From Bacteroidales bacterium (lineage in GTDB: Bacteria > Bacteroidota > Bacteroidia > Bacteroidales > UBA932): a stretch of 28,095 bases of DNA. Below are positions 22,621 to 28,095 of this stretch, piece by piece. A program made the position numbers and the translations under genes. Under the pieces are notes generated by a model. The model did not search any database, had not been told where the DNA came from, and saw nothing but the letters and a program-made list of their open reading frames with translations. Numbering within the stretch: position 1 is the first letter of the stretch; each line of letters starts with the position of its first letter. The stretch lies in assembly GCA_024695285.1 (NCBI GenBank), contig JAILIM010000038.1, positions 1 to 28,095 of the forward strand. Reading direction: 5' to 3'.

Positions 22621-24240
22621 ATGAACACAAAGTATGTATTCGTAACGGGCGGGGTTGCGTCTTCCCTTGGAAAGGGCATCGTTGCGGCATCCCTGGCAAA
22701 ACTCCTTCAGGCACGCGGTCTCCGTGTCACCATCCAGAAATTCGATCCTTACATTAATATCGACCCGGGAACGCTGAATCCCTACGAGCATGGCGAGTGC
22801 TATGTGACTGAAGACGGCGCCGAGACGGACCTCGACCTCGGCCACTACGAACGCTTCCTTGGCGTACATACCTCCAAGGCCAACAACGTGACCACCGGCA
22901 AGATCTACAATACCGTCATCACCAAAGAGCGGGAAGGAGCCTATCTGGGAAAGACCGTCCAGATAGTTCCGCACATCACGGACGAAATCAAGCGCCGCAT
23001 GTTACTGCTTGGCAAGACGGGACAGTTCGACGTAGTCATCACTGAAGTCGGCGGCACGGTCGGCGACATGGAATCACAGCCTTTCGTGGAAGCTATGCGC
23101 CAGTTGCAGTGGGAAATGCCGGAGGAGGACTTCCTGAGCATACACCTGACGCTTATTCCCTATCTGAAAGCCGCCAAGGAGCTTAAGACTAAGCCCACCC
23201 AGCACTCGGTGCAGGAGCTCCAGTCCGCCGGCGTGCACCCCGACATCATAGTCTGCCGCACGGAGATGCCGCTTTCTGCCGAGCTCAAGAAAAAGATAGC
23301 GCTGTTCTGCAATGTCCGTCCCGGCCATGTTATCCAGTCGCTGGACGCTTGGAGCATCTACCAGGTGCCCCTGAACATGGAGGAAGAAGGACTGGACACG
23401 CTGGTCGTCAACAAACTGGAGATTAAGTGCTGCGCTCCTGAGCCGGATCTTACGGCCCTGAAAGCCTTTCTGGAGCGGCTGAAGAACCCGAAGCGGGAAG
23501 TCAACATCGCCCTGGTCGGCAAATACGTGGAACTGCAGGACGCCTATAAGTCCATCCAGGAGTCATTCGTCCACGCGGGCGCCGCAAATGAATGCAAGGT
23601 GAATGTCAAGACCGTCCATTCGGAGCAAATCAGTGAAAATAATGTGGCTGAAGTGCTGGCAGGCATGGACGGCATCCTTGTCGCTCCCGGTTTCGGGGAA
23701 AGGGGCATACCCGGGAAGATTGCCGCTGTTCGGTACGCCCGTGAGAACGGCATCCCCTTCTTCGGGATTTGCCTGGGCATGCAGATGGCCGTGGTGGAGT
23801 TTGCCCGAGACGTGCTGGGGCTGGCGGATGCCGCATCGACGGAAATGAATCCGGAAACCAGCAACCCCGTCATCGACCTTATGGAGGAGCAGAAGAGCAC
23901 CACGATCAAAGGTGGCACCATGCGTTTGGGCGCGTATGCCTGCAAACTGCAGTCCGGCACCCTGGCGCACCGAATCTACGGCGGGCAGGATGTCATTTTC
24001 GAGCGCCACCGTCACCGTTATGAGTTCAATGATGCCTACCGGAAGGCCATTGAGGACGCCGGACTGAAAGTTTCCGGCACCAACCCGGACACCGGCCTGG
24101 TGGAGATAGTGGAACTCCCCTCTCATCCCTTCTTTATCGGCACCCAGTTCCACCCTGAATTCAAGAGTACTCCCGAGCAGCCTCAGCCCATCTTCACCGC
24201 CTTCGTCAAAGCCGCGCTTGAGCGCCGCGAAAGGCTTTAG
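22621..24240 (+). CDS. pyrG: CTP synthase
   Basis: A 539-residue CTP synthase, which aminates UTP to CTP with ATP, using ammonia from glutamine hydrolysis; the last step of de novo pyrimidine nucleotide synthesis in the cytoplasm. The N-terminal synthase domain starts with the conserved [18 protein letters not shown]-loop and includes [15 protein letters not shown] and GGTVGDMES. The C-terminal class I glutaminase domain has the nucleophile elbow FGICLGMQ (C384) and the HPE motif (H511, E513). Length and motifs are complete. It is divergent from the DUF389 gene and has its own -7 box; no attenuator of the Bacillus type is seen. Confidence 0.98.
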   Translation: MNTKYVFVTGGVASSLGKGIVAASLAKLLQARGLRVTIQKFDPYINIDPGTLNPYEHGECYVTEDGAETDLDLGHYERFLGVHTSKANNVTTGKIYNTVITKEREGAYLGKTVQIVPHITDEIKRRMLLLGKTGQFDVVITEVGGTVGDMESQPFVEAMRQLQWEMPEEDFLSIHLTLIPYLKAAKELKTKPTQHSVQELQSAGVHPDIIVCRTEMPLSAELKKKIALFCNVRPGHVIQSLDAWSIYQVPLNMEEEGLDTLVVNKLEIKCCAPEPDLTALKAFLERLKNPKREVNIALVGKYVELQDAYKSIQESFVHAGAANECKVNVKTVHSEQISENNVAEVLAGMDGILVAPGFGERGIPGKIAAVRYARENGIPFFGICLGMQMAVVEFARDVLGLADAASTEMNPETSNPVIDLMEEQKSTTIKGGTMRLGAYACKLQSGTLAHRIYGGQDVIFERHRHRYEFNDAYRKAIEDAGLKVSGTNPDTGLVEIVELPSHPFFIGTQFHPEFKSTPEQPQPIFTAFVKAALERRERL

Positions 24241-24315
24241 CAGCCTGGGGGCCGAGTTTGTGAACAAGCGGAATAATTGCTATATTCGCATTCAGCACAA
24301 CATAATTCAAAAGCT

Positions 24316-24636
24316 ATGATTCTTACTACTACACCCACCATTGAGGGCAGGACAATCACCGAGTACAAAGGCGTCGTTTTCGGAGAGGTTATCGCCGGCG
24401 TCAATTTCCTTAGAGATTTCGCAGCCAGCATCCGCAACATAATAGGAGGCCGGAGCGGCTCCTACGAAGAAGAACTCATTGCCGCCCGCACACAGGCCAT
24501 GCAGGAGATGTCTGACCGTGCCCGCAGTCTTGGCGCGGACGCTGTCGTGGGCATTGACATCGATTACGAAGTCCTCGGCGAGAACAACGGCATGTTGATG
24601 GTGACCGCTTCCGGAACGGCCGTGAGACTTGCCTGA
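24316..24636 (+). CDS. YbjQ/UPF0145 family protein (heavy-metal-binding-like domain)
   Basis: A 106-residue protein of the YbjQ family. It begins [20 protein letters not shown] and has the family core [34 protein letters not shown] and [19 protein letters not shown]. Relatives form pentameric rings; the domain is labelled heavy-metal-binding in databases but the role is not established. The frame is open to 24277, but the family start is the ATG at 24316 and a TATATTCG element (24282-24289, one mismatch to TAnnTTTG) lies 26 bp upstream. Confidence 0.88.
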   Translation: MILTTTPTIEGRTITEYKGVVFGEVIAGVNFLRDFAASIRNIIGGRSGSYEEELIAARTQAMQEMSDRARSLGADAVVGIDIDYEVLGENNGMLMVTASGTAVRLA

Positions 24637-24744
24637 AAGAAACTACGCTCCAGCTACTTGAAGAAATTCCCATAATACCACGAAAAGTAGCATTTTTCTT
24701 GATCATGCAATCCCCTGTTGCTTGACTGAAATGCTGCGATACGA

Positions 24745-24752
24745 TACTTTTG
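24745..24752 (+). promoter_or_regulatory. -7 box of the XRE-DUF4097 gene
   Basis: TACTTTTG matches TAnnTTTG, 19 bp before the ATG at 24772; CTTG at 24721-24724, 20 bp further upstream, is a near-match to the -33 TTTG. Confidence 0.55.
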
Positions 24753-24771
24753 CCAAAAAAAACGAAGTATC

Positions 24772-25629
24772 ATGAAACTATCTGAAAAAATCAAAGCGCT
24801 CCGCAAAGGAGCAGGGTTGTCCCAGGAAGAATTCGGGGCCAGGCTCAACGTTTCCCGCCAGGCCATAACAAAATGGGAAAGTGGTGAAGGGCTGCCGGAC
24901 ATCGGCAATCTGCTTGTCCTCTCACAATTGTTCAATGTCAGCATCGACGATCTTCTCTCAGAAGAAAAAACGCTTGCCGAAAAACGCTTCCTCTACGAGA
25001 GCCGCGTGACTTATGACATCGAAAGTGTCCGAGATTTCGACATCAACCTCGGCTTTGCCGCAGAGGTCTCGGTGAGCGGCAATGATGGTGAAAAATTGGA
25101 AGTGGTCTGCTCTTCCAACGAAATTGCCGACCTTTCAGGACTGGTGAAGATAAAGGTAGACGACGGCGGGAGGAACGCCGATGTGGACCTCAAGCTTAAG
25201 GACGGGATTACCGAAACCCTGTGCAGGAAGGCACTTCACATTGATGTTTCTATCCCGCAGGCATATGTGCATAAAGTTGAGGTCTCTGCGCGTACGGGAA
25301 AGTTCTCGCTCCGTCATCTGCAGTATGACAACTTTGAGTTCGGCGGCAAGGCCGAAGAAATCCACCTTTCAGACATCATGGGGAATACGGAGCTGGACGT
25401 CAACTCCGACGTGGTTGTCCGGGCGGATTCATTCAACGGTGAAATATCTTTGAACCAGATAGGTGCCGTGTCCACGATGTATGTCCCTTCGGGGAAAAGT
25501 GTCGCAACAAGGACCAGAGGGATACGCACCCGTATCATTTGTGACCATAAGGAACTGATCTCTCCTGAGAGCACGGACCTTATCGAACTTAATGGCATCA
25601 AGTCCGAGCTGACGCTCGTGTTTGAATGA
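24772..25629 (+). CDS. XRE-family regulator with DUF4097-like beta-helical domain
   Basis: A 285-residue protein with an N-terminal Cro/C1-type helix-turn-helix (residues 1-58: LSQEEFGARLNVSRQAITKW is the classic motif, then LLVLSQLFNVSIDDLL). The C-terminal part (about 80-285) consists of repetitive short beta strands (EVSVSGNDGEKLEVV, VEVSARTGKFSLRHLQ, EIHLSDIMGNTELDV) like DUF4097/adhesin-type beta-helices. Such fusions are common in Bacteroidota and Bacillota; the sensed signal is unknown. It is immediately followed by the remnant of an isoprenylcysteine-methyltransferase-like gene, which may once have been its target. Confidence 0.82.
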   Translation: MKLSEKIKALRKGAGLSQEEFGARLNVSRQAITKWESGEGLPDIGNLLVLSQLFNVSIDDLLSEEKTLAEKRFLYESRVTYDIESVRDFDINLGFAAEVSVSGNDGEKLEVVCSSNEIADLSGLVKIKVDDGGRNADVDLKLKDGITETLCRKALHIDVSIPQAYVHKVEVSARTGKFSLRHLQYDNFEFGGKAEEIHLSDIMGNTELDVNSDVVVRADSFNGEISLNQIGAVSTMYVPSGKSVATRTRGIRTRIICDHKELISPESTDLIELNGIKSELTLVFE

Positions 25630-25647
25630 TATGACAGTTTTTAGACC

Positions 25648-25764
25648 ATGGATAAAGGATTACTGACTCAAGCTCTGGCAAAATTCTTTCTGGGCGTGAT
25701 TCTGATGGGGGTGCTTATCTTTCTCCCGGCATGGTCGCTCCAGTATTGGCAAGGCTGGCTATAG
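25648..25764 (+). pseudogene. N-terminal remnant of an ICMT-like membrane methyltransferase gene
   Basis: An ATG at 25648 gives a 38-residue product, MDKGLLTQALAKFFLGVILM followed by GVLIFLPAWSLQYWQGWL, then TAG. This looks like the first helix of the isoprenylcysteine carboxyl methyltransferase / phospholipid methyltransferase-like family, whose members (about 200 residues) continue after the QYWQGW motif with several more helices. Nothing homologous follows; the next gene (greA, opposite strand) ends 24 bp later. So the gene is truncated by a deletion, or is a tiny membrane peptide derived from it. Family call is from memory of the N-terminal signature. Confidence 0.55.
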
Positions 25765-25787
25765 ATACGGGCCTTTATATGGTAGTA

Positions 25788-26258
25788 TTAAGAATCCGAT
25801 GTGATGCTTTCAATTCTCAGGCGCAGGGTTCCGGAGGGGACCTGGGCCTCGGCAATCTCGCCGACCTTCTTGCCCATCAGGGCGGCGCCGATCGGGGATT
25901 TCAGCGAAATCTTGCCAGCCTCGAGATCCATCTCGTGGGGACTGACTATCTCGAATTTCATTCGCGTATTTGTCGAGAGGTTCGTGAACTCGACACGGCT
26001 CAGCAGGCTGACCCTGTCTTTGGGGAGATTGCCAGGGTCTATCACACGTGAATGCTCCAGGATCTTCTGCAGGAAACGAATACGGCTGATAGTCTTCGCC
26101 TGGTTACGCCTTGCTTCCCGGTATCCCGCATTGTCGCTCCGGTCCCCCTGGGCGCTGGCCTCAGCAAGCTCGTCCTGCACCTTGGGGTAAACTTCGTCCG
26201 TAAGATGCCTCAACTCGGCTACAATCTCGTCGTATCTTTGCTTTGACAGGTATTCCAT
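25788..26258 (-). CDS. greA: Transcription elongation factor GreA
   Basis: A 156-residue GreA/GreB-type factor that inserts into the RNA polymerase secondary channel and stimulates cleavage of backtracked RNA. The N-terminal coiled coil (residues 1-75) carries the acidic tip in EASAQGDRSDNAGYREARRN (the D/E residues that coordinate Mg), and the C-terminal FKBP-like domain includes VSPHEMDLEAGKISLKSPIG and ALMGKKVGE. Length is normal. The -7 box lies only 4 bp before the ATG, so the transcript may be leaderless. It is convergent with the XRE gene and its neighbour remnant. Confidence 0.95.
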   Translation of the reverse strand: MEYLSKQRYDEIVAELRHLTDEVYPKVQDELAEASAQGDRSDNAGYREARRNQAKTISRIRFLQKILEHSRVIDPGNLPKDRVSLLSRVEFTNLSTNTRMKFEIVSPHEMDLEAGKISLKSPIGAALMGKKVGEIAEAQVPSGTLRLRIESITSDS

Positions 26259-26262
26259 GGAG

Positions 26263-26270
26263 CAAATTTA
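26263..26270 (-). promoter_or_regulatory. -7 box of greA
   Basis: TAAATTTG on the minus strand (26270-26263) matches TAnnTTTG exactly but ends only 4 bp before the greA ATG. A TTTG (26299-26296) is 25 bp upstream, longer than the usual 19-21 spacing. Confidence 0.45.
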
Positions 26271-26403
26271 CTAATTTTCCGATATCCACACCTGACAAAG
26301 ACGGTTATTCCAACGAATAATTAGCTATGCACATGAACTCAATTCTTGCTGTTTATTTGCGGCAGAACAGGCGGAAACTGATTATACTTAAAGAAAAAAT
26401 GCG

Positions 26404-26411
26404 TATCTTTG
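26404..26411 (+). promoter_or_regulatory. -7 box of the cytidylate-kinase-like / flavodoxin pair
   Basis: TATCTTTG matches TAnnTTTG exactly, 20 bp before the ATG at 26432. The rest of the 26271-26431 intergenic space shows nothing else I can name. Confidence 0.6.
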
Positions 26412-26431
26412 TTTGAATAGATTCACATAAT

Positions 26432-27085
26432 ATGAACACAAAAGAACCCTTCGTAATTACGATCAGCCGTGAGGTAGGTTCAGGAGGACATACCGTCGGG
26501 CGCATCCTTGCCGAAAAACTCAATGTACGTTACTGCGACAAACAGCTCCTTGAGTCACTTGAGAAGCAGTTCGGCTTGAGCGCCAGCCAAATCGAAAAGC
26601 TTAAAGGCGAAAAGAAGAGCTGGTTTGCCGATTTCTTTGAAAAGGTGACTCCGATGCCCTCGGCTGCGGCGCTGGGAATCAAGCCCGAGTATTCCCGGGA
26701 ATTCCGTGTCGAGGTTACCTCAGAAGATATCTTCAAGGCGGAAAGCGAGATTCTGAAGGGCTTCGCCCAGCTCGGTCCGTGCGTGGTTGCCGGCCGCTCA
26801 GGCTTCTTTGTTCTCAAGGACCATCCCAACAAACTTGATGTGTTCATTTCGGCATCCCTGCCCAACAGGATTGAAAGGGTGATGCGCAAGCAGAATCTTT
26901 CAAGGGAAAGCGCACAGTCAGTCATCGGGGAAATCGACAAGGCACGCGAAAACTACATCCAGCGTTTCGCCGGAGTAAGCCGCTATGATTCACGTAATTA
27001 CGACCTTTGCATCAACGCTGGCGGCCATAGCGAGGAAGAACTTGCCGATCTTATCCTGGCCTACATCAAAACCAACCTGAAATGA
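26432..27085 (+). CDS. Cytidylate kinase-like family protein
   Basis: A 217-residue P-loop kinase of the cytidylate-kinase-like family. The nucleotide-binding loop is ISREVGSGGHTVGRILAEKL (residues 10-29), and VVAGRSGFFVLKDHPN, FISASLPNRIERVM and the lid-type segment with DKARENYIQRFAG follow. These proteins differ from canonical Cmk in the P-loop and central part; whether they phosphorylate CMP is not known. The stop overlaps the flavodoxin start (ATGA), so the two are cotranscribed. Confidence 0.85.
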   Translation: MNTKEPFVITISREVGSGGHTVGRILAEKLNVRYCDKQLLESLEKQFGLSASQIEKLKGEKKSWFADFFEKVTPMPSAAALGIKPEYSREFRVEVTSEDIFKAESEILKGFAQLGPCVVAGRSGFFVLKDHPNKLDVFISASLPNRIERVMRKQNLSRESAQSVIGEIDKARENYIQRFAGVSRYDSRNYDLCINAGGHSEEELADLILAYIKTNLK

Positions 27086-27627
27086 AACGGATTATTCTCA
27101 CCGCTGCGGCTATACTAATGACATTGACCGCCTGCGGCCAAAACAGCAAGAAAGAAATGAAAACCCTCGTCGCTTACTTCTCTGCCACCGGCACGACCGA
27201 GGCCGTAGCCAAAGACCTGTCCGAAGTGGCAGGAGCCACGCTCTATGAAATCAAACCGGAAGTGAAGTACACAGACGCGGACCTGGACTGGCGAGACAAA
27301 CAGTCCCGCAGTACGCTGGAAATGAAGGACAAGAGTTCCCGTCCGGCCATCGTCAAGGACCTGAAAGATGCCGACAGCTACGATGTCATCTATATCGGAT
27401 TCCCCGTCTGGTGGTACACGGCGCCGACCATCATCAATACTTTCATCGAAACCTACGGCTTCGCAGGCAAAACCGTCATCTTCTTCGCCACCTCCGGCGG
27501 CAGTGACGTCTCCGGTGCCGACAAGCAGTTCCACGCCCAGTATCCCGACATCAACTGGAAGACCGGAAAACTGCTGAACGGCGTGACCAAGAAAGCTCTG
27601 CAGGACTGGATTGAGAGTAATAAGTAG
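27082..27627 (+). CDS. Flavodoxin-family lipoprotein
   Basis: A 181-residue FMN-binding flavodoxin with an N-terminal lipoprotein signal (lipobox LTAC, Cys18), so anchored on the outer side of the inner membrane or in the outer membrane. The FMN phosphate loop is YFSATGTTEAVAK; YIGFPVWWYTAPTIINTFIE and IFFATSGGSDVSGAD are the isoalloxazine-binding loops. Proteins of this type in Bacteroidota act as electron carriers or quinone-type reductases of unknown partner. Overlap of 4 bp with the upstream kinase-like gene indicates coupling. Internal Met at MKTLVAYFSATG (residue 26) would give a cytosolic form. Confidence 0.9.
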   Translation: MKRIILTAAAILMTLTACGQNSKKEMKTLVAYFSATGTTEAVAKDLSEVAGATLYEIKPEVKYTDADLDWRDKQSRSTLEMKDKSSRPAIVKDLKDADSYDVIYIGFPVWWYTAPTIINTFIETYGFAGKTVIFFATSGGSDVSGADKQFHAQYPDINWKTGKLLNGVTKKALQDWIESNK

Positions 27628-27638
27628 TATAGTTCTAA

Positions 27639-27776
27639 CCAAAGAAACAAACTTTTGAGAACCGGGTACTTAGCCCGGAACCCAAGTTCGTCCAGAAGAG
27701 AAGGCAACTCGCTGATAACAATGACACTTACGGGGACGTGTCGACTTTTGAAAAAGAAATCCCTGAAAAAAGTTGA
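27639..27776 (+). pseudogene. C-terminal gene fragment just inside the right-hand element end
   Basis: A start-less 45-residue frame (between a TAA at 27636 and a TGA at 27774) reads QTFENRVLSPEPKFVQKRRQ followed by LADNNDTYGDVSTFEKEI. The composition looks like real protein, not random frame. Its last third overlaps the first 42-bp-spaced repeat, as the 3' end of a transposase gene would. I cannot name the family. If this is a transposase tail, the rest has been deleted up to the flavodoxin gene. Confidence 0.3.
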
Positions 27777-27873
27777 AAAATGTCTACTTTTGTAAACCCA
27801 GATGCCGTGAAAAAATCACCGGTGTCTACTTTCGAAAATAAGTATTAACGAAAAAATCTTTTCGTGTCTACTT
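27738..27873 (+). repeat. Four GTGTCTACTT repeats at exact 42-bp spacing (element end)
   Basis: Copies begin at 27738 (GTGTCGACTTTTGAAAA), 27780 (ATGTCTACTTTTGTAAA), 27822 (GTGTCTACTTTCGAAAA) and 27864 (GTGTCTACTTCTCGCG), i.e. 42 bp apart each time. They all point towards the interrupted aldo/keto reductase gene, like the iterated ends of the IS21 element at the left of the window, but the motif is different. The stretch 27628-27740 holds only the gene fragment above and a weak CCGGG/CCCGG repeat (27662-27678). Confidence 0.8.
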
Positions 27874-28093
27874 CTCGCGCGCGGTACACGTAGCCGCGCT
27901 CGGTATTCCAGAGCTTGCTGGTGATGAAAAGTTCGCTGCGAGGCTTGCCGCCCTGCCTTATGCCTTCGCCTACCGAGCATTCGTTGCCGTAGACGGCGGC
28001 GGTGTCGATATGGGTGTAACCAGCCTTGATGGCCTCGCGGACTGCATCTATGCAGATTTCTCCGTCAGGAGTCTTGAATGTGCCGAATCCCGG
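27844..28093 (-). pseudogene. Aldo/keto reductase gene, truncated by a mobile-element end (runs off the right edge)
   Basis: Entering from the right edge on the minus strand, the frame reads [20 protein letters not shown], then [20 protein letters not shown] with the AKR catalytic Asp and Tyr ([11 protein letters not shown]), and [16 protein letters not shown]. The AKR sequence ends there (codons at 27895-27890); the frame then reads [14 protein letters not shown] and stops at 27844 within the repeat array. Normal AKRs have about 280 residues; about 210 are missing and are not found further left, so the gene is truncated, not just split. The catalytic Lys and His positions are lost or barely reached, so the product should be inactive. 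Confidence 0.8.
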
Positions 28094-28095
28094 AC

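Noticed and set aside
1..28095. tRNA, rRNA or phage/plasmid replication genes
   Set aside because: No tRNA-like cloverleaf, rRNA stretch, replication initiator, integrase or relaxase was recognised on either strand by eye.

Overview
The window looks like a chromosomal segment of a member of the order Bacteroidales (Bacteroidota) with moderately high GC. Evidence: many genes are preceded by the Bacteroidota -7 box TAnnTTTG rather than a Shine-Dalgarno/sigma70 arrangement; secreted proteins carry Bacteroidota-type lipoprotein or outer-membrane signals; and the gene families (DUF3737 next to PatB, IS21 and IS1634-like elements, Bacteroidales-type BamA-like surface antigen, DUF2207) fit. The genus cannot be fixed from sequence alone.

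Left end (1-2550): an IS21-family element (istB cut by the window edge, istA complete, five iterated terminal repeats) sits inside the 5' part of an IS1634-like transposase gene, so one element is nested in another. 2586-8175 (minus strand): a lipid-related gene train made of a condensation/alcohol-acyltransferase-like protein, a PlsC-type acyltransferase, a long-chain acyl-CoA ligase, then DUF3737 and a PatB/MalY C-S lyase. It diverges from a membrane-anchored LytTR regulator at 8352; the shared intergenic region carries phased GTGACG repeats that are good candidates for the regulator's own binding sites. 9174-14408 (minus): a 26-codon ORF, a GH2 beta-mannosidase, a DUF2207 membrane protein and a frameshifted lipoprotein gene. 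14450-15399 (minus): a small lipoprotein and an overlapping outer-membrane beta-barrel gene. 15467-17594 (plus): an unknown small protein and a BamA/TamA-like outer-membrane protein ending in a strong intrinsic terminator.

17660-19800 is the most unusual part. A two-gene unit (a protein with two SANT/Myb-like helix-turn-helix repeats, and a REP-associated Y1 transposase, RAYT, with an HxH motif) is flanked on both sides by homologous blocks of about 135 bp. The blocks align without gaps at about 72% identity, offset by exactly 1724 bp. Each block has the same two nested inverted repeats built on the 10-mer GGGGAAGGTC / GACCTTCCCC. Extra copies of the 10-mer recur at 22-bp spacing. This looks like a self-contained, bookended RAYT cassette with a dedicated DNA-binding partner.

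19909-27627 returns to ordinary genes: an OPA-family MFS transporter, a DUF389 membrane protein, CTP synthase (pyrG), a YbjQ-like protein, an XRE regulator with a beta-helical DUF4097-like domain next to the remnant of a methyltransferase gene, greA, a cytidylate-kinase-like protein and a flavodoxin lipoprotein. At the right edge an aldo/keto reductase gene is truncated by a second element end that carries four copies of GTGTCTACTT spaced exactly 42 bp apart.
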